64,000 nt of DNA from Pseudofulvibacter geojedonensis (GTDB lineage: Bacteria > Bacteroidota > Bacteroidia > Flavobacteriales > Flavobacteriaceae). The translations under genes and the position numbers were made by a program. The first letter of the stretch is position 1; each line of letters starts with the position of its first letter. Below are positions 32,520-41,004 of this stretch, piece after piece. The stretch spans positions 326,336-390,335 of the forward strand of contig NZ_JBHTJM010000010.1 in assembly GCF_042675745.1 (NCBI RefSeq), read 5' to 3'. Below the pieces are notes generated by a model, which had not been told where the DNA came from, did no database searches, and saw nothing but the letters and a program-made list of their open reading frames with translations.

Positions 32520-33651
32520 CAGAGTTCCATAAATCGATATATTTATGAGCAGATTTTATATAGTTATGGTTTTTTATAACATGCTCTTGAGCTTTGTTTG
32601 AAATAGCAATTATTTTATCGGGGTTTAAGATTAGCCATTCTAGTTTTTTTGCAATTTGTTGTGGATCAGGAATTGCATTTATTGCTACGGTATCTTCTTT
32701 TAAATTATGTAAACTTAACCATTCTGTTTCTGCACCAGTAAATACAACTTTTCCTTTTGCCATGGCCTCTAAAGCATTAAATCCTTGGTCATAAGAATAA
32801 ACCTGATCTAGTAAAATGTGTGCAGCGTCAAAACTCTTTATATATTCATTGTAAGGAATGTTTTTTACAGTAATTATAGATATGTTGTTTTTGTGTTTCT
32901 TCTGAAGAATTTCAAGTGCTTTTTCAAAAATATCATTTCCTTTTTTGTAATAATTATACAGGTTGATACCATGAAATATAATTATTTTTCCTTTTATTTC
33001 TTTTATAGGATTAGGTGGTAATATTTTAACCGGATTAGGTGCCAAACCTAAATATTTAGGATGGTTTTTTAATGGTAAGTGGTAATCTAAATCAGAAGCA
33101 ATTACACCAGCAATATTTTTATAGATATGTTTATGCAATTTTTTAAAGTCTTCTTGCAAGTATTTTAAAGGAGCTTGATAGTTATTTTTGCTTCCTTTTC
33201 CTTCAAAGTATGGAGTTAATAAAGAGTATTTAGGAATTTTATCGTAAGCATATTTTATGCTTATGTAATCTGTACCACATGATAATAAAAATACCTTATT
33301 GTTCCATGACTTAATTAAGTCAAAAATTTCACATTCAATTTTTGGAGTGCATAAAAAAGAACTTTCATTTATAAACTGAACGATATCATACCCTTTTAAT
33401 TGACTCTGATTTTTTAATATTTGTTTTTTAATACTTTTCGAATGTAAATCAATATTAAATAGTTTGTGAAGTAGGACCTTTATTTTTTTTTTAATTCCAG
33501 AAGTATAATTTTGGTCTAGAGATATATCAACAGCAACCTTTTTAAACCCATCATTTAAACCAATAACGGTTACTTCGTGGCCAAGTTCTTGTAATCCTTC
33601 TTTTAAAAAAAAGTGCGATCTATTATATTCTCCTATTAATAAGACTCTCAT
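32512..33651 (-). CDS. GT-B fold glycosyltransferase (family 4-like)
   Basis: A 379-residue protein. N-terminus MRVLLIGEYNRSHFFLKEGLQELGH marks a GT-B donor/acceptor domain; the C-terminal domain has the GFNALEAMAKGKVVFTG segment, the acidic EX7E-like region that contacts the nucleotide sugar in GT4 enzymes. Cytoplasmic, membrane-associated. It converges with the oxygenase gene (8-base overlap) and is divergent from the next glycosyltransferase, so it belongs to its own minus-strand unit. Confidence 0.82.
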   Translation of the reverse strand: MRVLLIGEYNRSHFFLKEGLQELGHEVTVIGLNDGFKKVAVDISLDQNYTSGIKKKIKVLLHKLFNIDLHSKSIKKQILKNQSQLKGYDIVQFINESSFLCTPKIECEIFDLIKSWNNKVFLLSCGTDYISIKYAYDKIPKYSLLTPYFEGKGSKNNYQAPLKYLQEDFKKLHKHIYKNIAGVIASDLDYHLPLKNHPKYLGLAPNPVKILPPNPIKEIKGKIIIFHGINLYNYYKKGNDIFEKALEILQKKHKNNISIITVKNIPYNEYIKSFDAAHILLDQVYSYDQGFNALEAMAKGKVVFTGAETEWLSLHNLKEDTVAINAIPDPQQIAKKLEWLILNPDKIIAISNKAQEHVIKNHNYIKSAHKYIDLWNSAN

Positions 33652-33655
33652 TTAT

Positions 33656-33663
33656 TATCTTTG
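33656..33663 (+). promoter_or_regulatory. Probable promoter of the glycosyltransferase gene at 33686, -7 element
   Basis: TATCTTTG matches TAnnTTTG, 22 bases before the TTG start. No -33 TTG at canonical spacing. Confidence 0.4.
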
Positions 33664-33685
33664 AAACAATTTAAATAATCAAAGT

Positions 33686-34786
33686 TTGCAAAGTACTAAT
33701 AAAAAAAAGATTTGCATAATAGCATCTTCATTAGGTAGGGGTGGGGCAGAGAAGGTGGCGGCAAACCACTCTATAATGTTTTCTAATTTGGGTTATGAAG
33801 TACATGTGGTTACAGTTTTAAATCATATAAAATACCCCTATAAGGGAAAGTTGTTGAATTTAGGTGCTTTAAAAGATCAAGATAACACTGTTAAAGGTAG
33901 ACTTAATAGGTTGATAAGATTTAATAATTATTTAAAAGCAAACAATTTTGACTGTATAATAGATCATAGAGCAAGAGTAGCAACTGTAAGAGAATTGCTT
34001 ATTACTCAAATAATTTACAGGAAAGAAAAAGTTGTATATATGCTACATAACTATAATTTAAAGAATGTTTTTTTTAAATTTAAGAGTTTAGTAAATTACA
34101 ACTATAGTAAGGCGCATGCAATGGTTGCTGTTAGTAAAAGCATTGCTTTAAGAGTAAATGAAGAATATAGTAAAATTAAAGCAAAAACTATTTATAACCC
34201 TTTTGATTTAAAAGAGATAGAATTGCTATTTAATCAAAAGTGTGAAATAGAAGATAGGTATATATTATTTTTTGGAAGGTTAGATGATGATCATAAAAAT
34301 ATCAGCTTTTTATTAGACGCATATTCTAAGTCAGATTTAATCAAAAATAATATCAAGTTAATTATTTTAGGAGATGGACCAGATAAGGAAAAACTAATAG
34401 TCTTATCAAAAAAAATAGGGTTGGAAAAATATGTAATCTTTAAAGGGTTTAAGTCTAATCCTTATCCATATATCAGAAAGGCTTTATTTACGGTTTTAAC
34501 AAGTAGATATGAAGGTTTCCCGATGGTTATTCCAGAATCTTTAGCATGCGGTACTCCAGTAGTTAGTGTAAATTGCAAATCAGGGCCAAAAGAAGTTATC
34601 AAACACAAAGAAAACGGGCTTTTAGTAGAAAATTATGAGTCCCAATCATTTGCAGATGCTATGAATTCGTTTATTTTTGAGGAAGACTTATACATTAAAT
34701 GCAAAAAGAATGCTAAAATTAGTGTTGAGCATTTAAGTTTAAATAATATAGCTAAGCAATGGGAGGAATTGATCAACACAATTTAA
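33686..34786 (+). CDS. Family 4 glycosyltransferase
   Basis: A 366-residue GT4 enzyme starting at TTG 33686. Seen: the N-terminal IASSLGRGGAEKVA, the donor-domain strand YILFFGRLDDDHKNISFLL, and the EX7E motif in TSRYEGFPMVIPESLACGTPVVS. It adds a sugar to the growing lipid-linked unit at the cytoplasmic face. The stop overlaps the FdtA gene start by 28 bases, coupling the two genes. Confidence 0.9.
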   Translation: MQSTNKKKICIIASSLGRGGAEKVAANHSIMFSNLGYEVHVVTVLNHIKYPYKGKLLNLGALKDQDNTVKGRLNRLIRFNNYLKANNFDCIIDHRARVATVRELLITQIIYRKEKVVYMLHNYNLKNVFFKFKSLVNYNYSKAHAMVAVSKSIALRVNEEYSKIKAKTIYNPFDLKEIELLFNQKCEIEDRYILFFGRLDDDHKNISFLLDAYSKSDLIKNNIKLIILGDGPDKEKLIVLSKKIGLEKYVIFKGFKSNPYPYIRKALFTVLTSRYEGFPMVIPESLACGTPVVSVNCKSGPKEVIKHKENGLLVENYESQSFADAMNSFIFEEDLYIKCKKNAKISVEHLSLNNIAKQWEELINTI

Positions 34787-35199
34787 AGACAACAACCTTA
34801 GAAGATATAAACCTAATTGAATTGCCTAAAATTCAAGATCCAAGAGGGAATCTTTCGGTAATAGAAAATGGAACCATTCCTTTTTCTATTAATAGGGTTT
34901 ATTATTTATATGATGTTCCTTCAGATGCTTACAGAGGAGGGCACGCACATAAAAAATTATTTCAGTTTTTGGTTCCTTTATCAGGTAGTTTTGATGTAGT
35001 GTTGAAAGATGGTTTTGGTCAAGGGAAAATAATTACTTTAAACAAACCTAATAAGGGCTTGTTAATAGTACCGGGGATATGGAGAGAGCTAACAAATTTT
35101 TCTTCTGGTTCGGTTTGTTTAGTGTTAGCTTCAGAAATGTTTGATGAAGAAGATTATATTAGAGATTTCGCAAAATTTAAATCAATCAAGAACTCTTAG
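34759..35199 (+). CDS. fdtA: FdtA/WxcM-like sugar 3,4-ketoisomerase
   Basis: A 146-residue cupin of the FdtA/QdtA family, which converts dTDP-4-keto-6-deoxyglucose to the 3-keto isomer. Seen: PRGNLSVIENG, then the conserved histidine pair in YRGGHAHKKLFQFL and the second strand set ending with GIWRELTNFSSGSVCLVLASE. Its usual partner, the FdtB-type aminotransferase, lies at 29265. The start at 34759 overlaps the preceding gene; a later start is possible but would trim only a non-conserved N-terminus. Confidence 0.9.
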   Translation: MGGIDQHNLKTTTLEDINLIELPKIQDPRGNLSVIENGTIPFSINRVYYLYDVPSDAYRGGHAHKKLFQFLVPLSGSFDVVLKDGFGQGKIITLNKPNKGLLIVPGIWRELTNFSSGSVCLVLASEMFDEEDYIRDFAKFKSIKNS

Positions 35200-36105
35200 T
35201 ATAATTTTATTTTTCTTTAAGTATTCTTTAATATGAGTTAAATAAACTAAAAGTATAGAAGGTAGTTTTAATAACAGTCTTTGTTTCCAATTTAAATTAG
35301 TTACATCTATTTTAGATTTAAAATATTGATAGTTTTTTGAATCGTTATTTAATTTGCTGAGAATAGCTAATGAAAAGCGATTGAAATCTAGTATTTGTTT
35401 TAAATCAGGATTCTGTTTCTCTTCTTTTTCAAATTTATCAAATCTGCATTTTTTGTTTACGTCTACAGTTGTGTTAGAAAGGCTATTGTTAATATCAATA
35501 TAGTCAACACAAACTCGTTTAGAGAATGAAATAGGATAATGTAAACCAATTCTAATCCATAAATCAGTATCTTGTCCGCTATATATTTTTTCATCAAAAT
35601 AACCAACTTTGTCAAAAACTTCTTGGTGAATAACAACACTTGATGAGCTTAAAAGTGTTCTTATTTTTGAGCCTTTAAAGTAGTTTATGATCTGGTGTCT
35701 TTTATCTGGAATTGCATATTTAGCATTATAGGTATGGTGTTTGGTTCTAAAAGCTAAAGCAGTTGCATATATTTTTTCATTCGGAAAAAGTTTGTGTAGC
35801 AAACTAATTTCTTCTAAATAAAACGGGTGCCAATAGTCATCTCCGTCTAACAGCGCTATTAATTTGTTTGTAGCTTTTTTTATCCCAAAATTTCTTGCAG
35901 CAGCAGCACCGCTATTTTGGATGCTATAAATGGTAATTCTCGGGTCTTTAAAAGAGTTCAATACCTTTTTGCTATTATCAGTAGAGCCATCATCAACAAT
36001 AATAATTTCAAAACTTTTAACAGTTTGACTTAGTACACTATTTATAGTATTTGCAATGTGTAACTCTTTATTGTAAACGGTTATGACTATAGAGAAATTA
36101 GGCAT
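35182..36105 (-). CDS. Family 2 glycosyltransferase
   Basis: A 307-residue GT-A enzyme. Seen: FSIVITVYNKELHIANTINSVL, then IIIVDDGSTDNS and the metal-binding DGDD in LIALLDGDDYWHP, and the acceptor-side QDTDLWIRIG near residue 175. The C-terminal 60 residues are hydrophobic and basic, suggesting membrane association. Convergent with the fdtA gene (18-base overlap) and overlapping the next upstream glycosyltransferase by 8 bases, so the pair is translated together. Confidence 0.9.
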   Translation of the reverse strand: MPNFSIVITVYNKELHIANTINSVLSQTVKSFEIIIVDDGSTDNSKKVLNSFKDPRITIYSIQNSGAAAARNFGIKKATNKLIALLDGDDYWHPFYLEEISLLHKLFPNEKIYATALAFRTKHHTYNAKYAIPDKRHQIINYFKGSKIRTLLSSSSVVIHQEVFDKVGYFDEKIYSGQDTDLWIRIGLHYPISFSKRVCVDYIDINNSLSNTTVDVNKKCRFDKFEKEEKQNPDLKQILDFNRFSLAILSKLNNDSKNYQYFKSKIDVTNLNWKQRLLLKLPSILLVYLTHIKEYLKKNKIILRVLD

Positions 36106-37000
36106 TTTTTTGTTTTGTTAAAGAGCAAAAATAACCAAGCCTATATAAATTTAATATAAGTATAGAAGGTGTTTTACTCAATAAATTCTTTGTAAAAATA
36201 GGTTTAACCAATTTAAAAAGAAACAGGTAAATGTTTTTTAAATGATATTTTTTTAAAGTCAAGAAAGAGTGTAATAACCCGTTAATATGTGGGTCTTTAA
36301 ACTTGTTTAGTTGGTATAAATGATATATAGTTTCGGCAGCTTGCTCTTTTTTCTTTAGATAAACTTCGTTTTTTTCTAATCCTAAATGAAATACTTCATT
36401 GTTAATATGTAAAACCTTGTAATTGTGTTGTTTTAATTGTATTGAAAAGTAATTGTCGTAACCGTACCTATTATCAGTTAAATGAGAGTTGACATTTAAA
36501 AAGGCTTCTTTTCGTATTAAGATATTTGCAGAAATAATAGTTTTATATGGTTTTTTGCTTCTTAATTTTGCTTCAATATCTTCTTTTTCCTTCCCATAGT
36601 ACCAACGTAAGTAATAGTCCGGTTCAGGTTTTTGTTTTTCATAAGTAAAACCTCCATATATTAAGTCTAATTCTGGAGTTATATGCTTAATATAATTTAA
36701 CAAGTAAGTATTGCTTTTAGGTAATACATCTGAATCTAAAAAGAGCAACCAGTTGTATTTGGCTTTTTGAGCTAAAATTTGCCTAGTTTTTGTTCTGCCT
36801 AAGTTGTTGGGGTTCTCTAAAAATACGAGTTGGTTTTTAATACAAAAAGACTTGTTTTTTAGTAAGCTTATATTGTTGTTGGAACAATCATCACAGACAA
36901 TTATTTCATAAGCTTCTTTTAATCCTTTTGCTTGCATTAATATGTTGTTAACTAATGCAGTGATATCGTAATTATATGTAGGAATAAGAATAGAAACCAT
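36098..37000 (-). CDS. Family 2 glycosyltransferase
   Basis: A 300-residue GT-A enzyme with ILIPTYNYDITALVNNIL at the start, the nucleotide-binding EIIVCDDCSNN, and the metal-binding DSD in WLLFLDSDVLPK. The RYGYDNYFSIQLKQ segment near residue 185 is the acceptor/catalytic region. It is the first gene of a two-gene minus-strand unit with the GT at 35182-36105. Sugar specificity cannot be read from sequence. Confidence 0.88.
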   Translation of the reverse strand: MVSILIPTYNYDITALVNNILMQAKGLKEAYEIIVCDDCSNNNISLLKNKSFCIKNQLVFLENPNNLGRTKTRQILAQKAKYNWLLFLDSDVLPKSNTYLLNYIKHITPELDLIYGGFTYEKQKPEPDYYLRWYYGKEKEDIEAKLRSKKPYKTIISANILIRKEAFLNVNSHLTDNRYGYDNYFSIQLKQHNYKVLHINNEVFHLGLEKNEVYLKKKEQAAETIYHLYQLNKFKDPHINGLLHSFLTLKKYHLKNIYLFLFKLVKPIFTKNLLSKTPSILILNLYRLGYFCSLTKQKNA

Positions 37001-37030
37001 AAAATAAATTCAATAGTGCAATTTTATAAC

Positions 37031-37038
37031 TATTTTTG
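37031..37038 (+). promoter_or_regulatory. Probable promoter of the oxygenase gene at 37066, -7 element
   Basis: TATTTTTG matches TAnnTTTG, 27 bases before the GTG start. Confidence 0.45.
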
Positions 37039-37065
37039 TTCAATATATCATTTTTTATATAAATA

Positions 37066-37893
37066 GTGCAACGTACAGAAATAGCCAATATTATTTTAGA
37101 GAAATTACAAAGAAATGAACAGTCGCTTTTGCATATGTTTTCCAATTCTTTTAAGGAAATAGGATACTTTTATGTAGATGATTTACTACCTAAAGAAATT
37201 GCCTTAGAGCTCGAAAAATACTTTCCTTTAGAAAAAGATATGGTACTAAAGAAAAGCTTGAAAGAGTACAAATATGTATCTGCACAAATGAACAAACACG
37301 ATCCTCTTTTAGAAGAGGTTTTATTTGCTTTTCAAGATGAAAGAATAGTGAAGTTTATAGCGTCTATTTGTAAGATAGAAACTAATATACTGCCAGACAG
37401 TAGCCTGTACGCAGGAGGTTTGTCGTTAATGAGAGAAGATTGTTTTTTAAATCCACATTTAGATAATTCACATGATAGTAATAGAGAGTCATGGAGGGTG
37501 TTAAATTTATTATATTATGTTACTAATAATTGGGAAAAACAATACGGAGGTAACTTAGAATTATGGCCAAAAGGGCCAAAGAAAGAAAGTATTGAAATAG
37601 TTAGTAAGTTTAACAGATTGGTTGTTATGGCTACACACAATCAATCTTGGCATTCTGTAAATAAAGTAAAAAATGATGTAGGTAGAAAATGTATTTCTAA
37701 TTATTACTTTTCTAAAGTTCCTTTAGATAGGCATACAAATTTTCATGTTACTTCTTTTAAAGGAAGACCAAATCAAAAATTAAGAAACTTTGTGCTATCT
37801 ATAGATGGTAAATTGCGAATGGGAATAAGAAAACTGTTTAAAAAAGGGATTCGCAAAAACCCACATATTTATAAAAAGGATAATGAAAAATAA
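37066..37893 (+). CDS. Prolyl-4-hydroxylase-like 2-oxoglutarate/Fe(II) oxygenase
   Basis: A 275-residue protein using GTG at 37066. It has the 2OG-Fe(II) oxygenase pattern: H131 and D133 in NPHLDNSHD, a GGNLELWP strand near 161, the distal H196 in SWHSVNKV and R207 as the likely 2-oxoglutarate anchor. The C-terminal 50 residues are strongly basic. It is the second, unrelated oxygenase of the locus (the other is at 31686) and precedes a three-gene glycosylation unit. Its substrate may be a glycan or a nucleotide sugar; not established. Confidence 0.76.
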   Translation: MQRTEIANIILEKLQRNEQSLLHMFSNSFKEIGYFYVDDLLPKEIALELEKYFPLEKDMVLKKSLKEYKYVSAQMNKHDPLLEEVLFAFQDERIVKFIASICKIETNILPDSSLYAGGLSLMREDCFLNPHLDNSHDSNRESWRVLNLLYYVTNNWEKQYGGNLELWPKGPKKESIEIVSKFNRLVVMATHNQSWHSVNKVKNDVGRKCISNYYFSKVPLDRHTNFHVTSFKGRPNQKLRNFVLSIDGKLRMGIRKLFKKGIRKNPHIYKKDNEK

Positions 37894-37931
37894 GGAGGTG
37901 ATAATGTTTTTGTTTTTACGTTCTTTGTAAC

Positions 37932-38672
37932 ATGAGTTATTCAGTATTAATTGTTATTCCTTGTTATAATGAAGCAGAAACTATTGCTTCAACACTTTTT
38001 GAGTTAAAAGAAGTGTTAAACAATACTTCAGAACTAAAATACGAAATACTTGTTGTTAACGATTGTTCTACAGACAATTCTTTAGATATAATAAAACAAG
38101 CAAAAGTTAACTATATAGATTTACCTATAAATTTGGGAATTGGAGGAACTGTTCAGACCGGTTATTTATATGCTCAAAAAAATAATTTTGATATAGCGGT
38201 ACAGTTTGATGGAGATGGACAACATGATCCAGTTTATATATCAAAAATAGTACAACCAATTATAGAAAGAAAAGCTAATGTGGTAATTGGTTCTCGTTTT
38301 TTAAATAAAGAAGGTTTTCAGTCTAGTTTTTTAAGGAGGCTAGGAATTCGGTATTTTTCATTGTTAAATAATATACTAGTTAAAACAAAAATCTTAGATA
38401 CTACATCTGGTTTCAGGGCATTAGATTCTAAAGCTATAGAAGAAGTTTGTAAGTATTACCCAGAAAATTACCCAGAACCTGAGGTAATAGTTCTTTTTGT
38501 AAATAATAAATTTAAATTATTAGAAGTTCCGGTTTTAATGAGAGCTAGAACTGGTGGAGTGTCTTCTATAAGTGGGTTAAAGGCTTTGTTTTATATGTTT
38601 AAAGTAAGTATAGGGTCCTTATTTTTGTATATTCGTTTAAAAATCGGGCAAAAAAATGATAACAGTTTTTAG
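37932..38672 (+). CDS. Family 2 glycosyltransferase, DPM1/GtrB-like
   Basis: A 246-residue GT-A enzyme resembling polyprenyl-phosphate sugar transferases. Seen: VIPCYNEAETIASTLFELKEVL, VNDCSTDNSLDII, the metal site VQFDGDGQHDP, and GSRFL with DTTSGFRALD. Such enzymes attach a sugar to undecaprenyl phosphate at the cytoplasmic face. Unlike full GtrB it lacks clear C-terminal membrane helices; the small membrane protein encoded next, overlapping by 17 bases, could supply them. Confidence 0.87.
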   Translation: MSYSVLIVIPCYNEAETIASTLFELKEVLNNTSELKYEILVVNDCSTDNSLDIIKQAKVNYIDLPINLGIGGTVQTGYLYAQKNNFDIAVQFDGDGQHDPVYISKIVQPIIERKANVVIGSRFLNKEGFQSSFLRRLGIRYFSLLNNILVKTKILDTTSGFRALDSKAIEEVCKYYPENYPEPEVIVLFVNNKFKLLEVPVLMRARTGGVSSISGLKALFYMFKVSIGSLFLYIRLKIGQKNDNSF

Positions 38673-39000
38673 TATATTTTTTTCAGTATTATTTTGTTTT
38701 TTGGTTTTCTTTTTAATTTATAAAGGGAAGTTAAAAGAGCAATATGCTATTTTGTGGATAGTGTTATCTGGAGTAATGATATTTTTCTCTTTTTTTAGAG
38801 ATAGTATAGGGTTTCTTGCAGATTTTTTTGAAGTACATTATGCACCTTCATTACTTTTTATTTTAGCTTTTGTAATATTATTGTTAATACTAATTCAAAT
38901 GTCGGTAGTAGTATCTTTATTGAAAGAAAATATAAAAACATTAACCCAAGAAATAGGCTTATTAAAAAAAGAGTTGTCGAAAAAAAAGGATGGTGAATAA
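38656..39000 (+). CDS. DUF2304 membrane protein
   Basis: A 114-residue protein with three membrane segments (about 3-21, 31-48, 63-88) and a basic, coiled-coil-prone tail (KENIKTLTQEIGLLKKELSKKK). The YAILWIVLSG segment is typical of DUF2304, which is usually encoded next to a DPM1-like glycosyltransferase. It overlaps both neighbours (17 bases before, 11 after), so all three genes are translationally coupled. Confidence 0.85.
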   Translation: MITVFSIFFSVLFCFLVFFLIYKGKLKEQYAILWIVLSGVMIFFSFFRDSIGFLADFFEVHYAPSLLFILAFVILLLILIQMSVVVSLLKENIKTLTQEIGLLKKELSKKKDGE

Positions 39001-40315
39001 TTTCATTAAAAATAATATACTAGTTAAAAACAAATTAGTTCTAGGCGTTTTTGTGATTTTGACCTTGATGTCCTTTGTTTTTTTGTTAATACAAGGGCCA
39101 ATAACTTATTTAGATACAAATGCTTATTTTGGTCTTAGGCCTTATGTTTCTGCAGGTTATCCTTTTTTCTTAAGAAGTTTACATTTTATTTTTAAAGAAA
39201 ATTATTTAAACGCTGTTGTTGGTATTCAGTTTATAGCTATAATCATATCCATATATGTATTTGTCTTTTGTTTTTTAAAGCACTTTCATTTAAAAATATA
39301 TCAATATATAACAATACTATTATTACTGTTTTATCCTGTTTTTGATAGTAATGTTTATACGGTAACAAGTGTTTCAACCGAAGGAGTATCTTTTGCTTTG
39401 TTCTTGCAAGTAATTCATTTGAGTTATAGAGTCTTTATCCAAAGGAAGTTTAAGTCAGCTGTGTTATTGTGTCTTTTTGTAGTGATATTAATAACTATTA
39501 GAGGGCAGTTTCAATTTTTAATTTTAGTCTTTTTGTTAACTGAACTTGTTTTAAGTTTCTACGCAAAAAAGTTAAAATTAAAATACATTATTGTGTTTTT
39601 AATGATTCCTTTGTCTGTCTTTGTAATTGATAATGTATACCATAAAATAATTCATAAGCAATATTTTTCAACACCATTTGTTTGGACAGCCTTTGTTACT
39701 CCTGTTTTATTTGTTGCAGATGATACTGATGTAGAATATTTAGAAACTGAAAACCAAAAAGAAATATTTAACTTAGTTAAATCAAAGTTTAAAGCTAAAG
39801 GGGTAGATAATTCCTCTCATAAATATTATGAAGAACCAATAGATTATAATTACTTTTTTTATCATTATGAATTGCCAACACTTTGTAACCAGACTGTTAA
39901 AAGAGATGTGTTAGATTATTATTTATTAGATAAGGAGAAAAGCCTACCTAATGTTTTAGAGGCACATTTTAAACTTGAAAAAACACATAAAGAATTATTT
40001 TTTGAGTTGTTACCACATGTTTTTAAGAAATGGTTCAAGTTAGTTTTTCAAAGTTTTAAAACCGGAATAGGTGGTATGCCAATAGTCTTAGTATATGTAT
40101 TGTCTCTAATTCTGTTATTCCTAGAATATGTCAAGAATCAGAATAAGTTAGTTTTATGGGCTTTTTTCTTACTATTGGTTGTATTGGTAAATAGGGTGCT
40201 TATAAGTGTATCTGTTCATGGCTTAACCCGATACTTTTTTTATACCCATTGGATAGCTGTATTTTTATTGTTTTTAGGAATAAATAATTTTGTTAGTAAA
40301 AGGAACAAAAGTTAA
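38990..40315 (+). CDS. Polytopic membrane protein, possible GT-C glycosyltransferase
   Basis: A 441-residue protein with about ten membrane segments and one long hydrophilic loop near residues 245-345. The first loop contains acidic and aromatic residues (YLDTNAYFGLRPYVSAGYPFFLRSL), where GT-C enzymes keep their catalytic acid, and D44 is a candidate. Coupled to a DPM1-like enzyme and a DUF2304 protein, it could use a polyprenyl-phosphate-linked sugar on the periplasmic side. I do not recognise a named family; an integral polymerase is the alternative. Confidence 0.6.
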   Translation: MVNNFIKNNILVKNKLVLGVFVILTLMSFVFLLIQGPITYLDTNAYFGLRPYVSAGYPFFLRSLHFIFKENYLNAVVGIQFIAIIISIYVFVFCFLKHFHLKIYQYITILLLLFYPVFDSNVYTVTSVSTEGVSFALFLQVIHLSYRVFIQRKFKSAVLLCLFVVILITIRGQFQFLILVFLLTELVLSFYAKKLKLKYIIVFLMIPLSVFVIDNVYHKIIHKQYFSTPFVWTAFVTPVLFVADDTDVEYLETENQKEIFNLVKSKFKAKGVDNSSHKYYEEPIDYNYFFYHYELPTLCNQTVKRDVLDYYLLDKEKSLPNVLEAHFKLEKTHKELFFELLPHVFKKWFKLVFQSFKTGIGGMPIVLVYVLSLILLFLEYVKNQNKLVLWAFFLLLVVLVNRVLISVSVHGLTRYFFYTHWIAVFLLFLGINNFVSKRNKS

Positions 40316-40986
40316 TGTTTACTTGCTGTAAATAACTCGAATAAAGTAATTGGGGGGAAAAGTTTTTTTAAAGTATTAACATTAAGAAATTGCTTAAAAT
40401 CCTGTTTAATTTTAGCAATATTTGTAAGATGGTAGTCACCGGTAAATCTTTTTCCGGCAAATATTCTTCCTACTTTGTAAAATATGTTTTCTGTAGGTCC
40501 TGAAACAATAATAACACCATTTGGAGTTAAAAGTTTTTCAAATAGCTTTATATATTCTTCTATGTTGTCAACGTGTTCTAAAACATCTAGAGCATAAATA
40601 ATATCAAAATAATTATGATTTAATTCGTTGGAAATAATATCTCCTTCAATAAAACGCACCTCAGAAGGGAAGTCTATTTTTTCTTTTACTAGATTCAAAG
40701 GAGAAAATTCAATATCGGTACTAGTTACTTCATGTTTGTTGTTGGCTAATAAATAAGTTAATACTCCAGAACCACAACCAAAATCTAATATTTTTTTAGG
40801 GTTATTGTTTCTTTGTGCATAATCAAAAGCAACTTCAATTCTTTTCCAAAATAAATAATCAATTAAAATGTTTTTATGAGCATAAGCCGGAAATGCAGCC
40901 TCGTCAATATCACTAATGCTAGATTCATTTATAATTTCATTAAATATTTGTTTAAATATTCTTTTGGTAGATTTAAATGTGGTCAT
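40312..40986 (-). CDS. Class I SAM-dependent methyltransferase
   Basis: A 224-residue enzyme with the SAM-binding motif ILDFGCGSGVLTYLLA at about residues 61-76, the acidic STDIEFSP loop and the motif IV segment FDIIYALDVLEHVDN. This is the Methyltransf_11 type found in glycan and lipid modification. It is convergent with the preceding polytopic gene (4-base overlap) and lies 18 bases downstream of ftsE on the same strand. Substrate unknown; its position suggests polysaccharide methylation. Confidence 0.85.
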   Translation of the reverse strand: MTTFKSTKRIFKQIFNEIINESSISDIDEAAFPAYAHKNILIDYLFWKRIEVAFDYAQRNNNPKKILDFGCGSGVLTYLLANNKHEVTSTDIEFSPLNLVKEKIDFPSEVRFIEGDIISNELNHNYFDIIYALDVLEHVDNIEEYIKLFEKLLTPNGVIIVSGPTENIFYKVGRIFAGKRFTGDYHLTNIAKIKQDFKQFLNVNTLKKLFPPITLFELFTASKH

Positions 40987-41004
40987 TTTAAGGGCTGATA
41001 ATGA

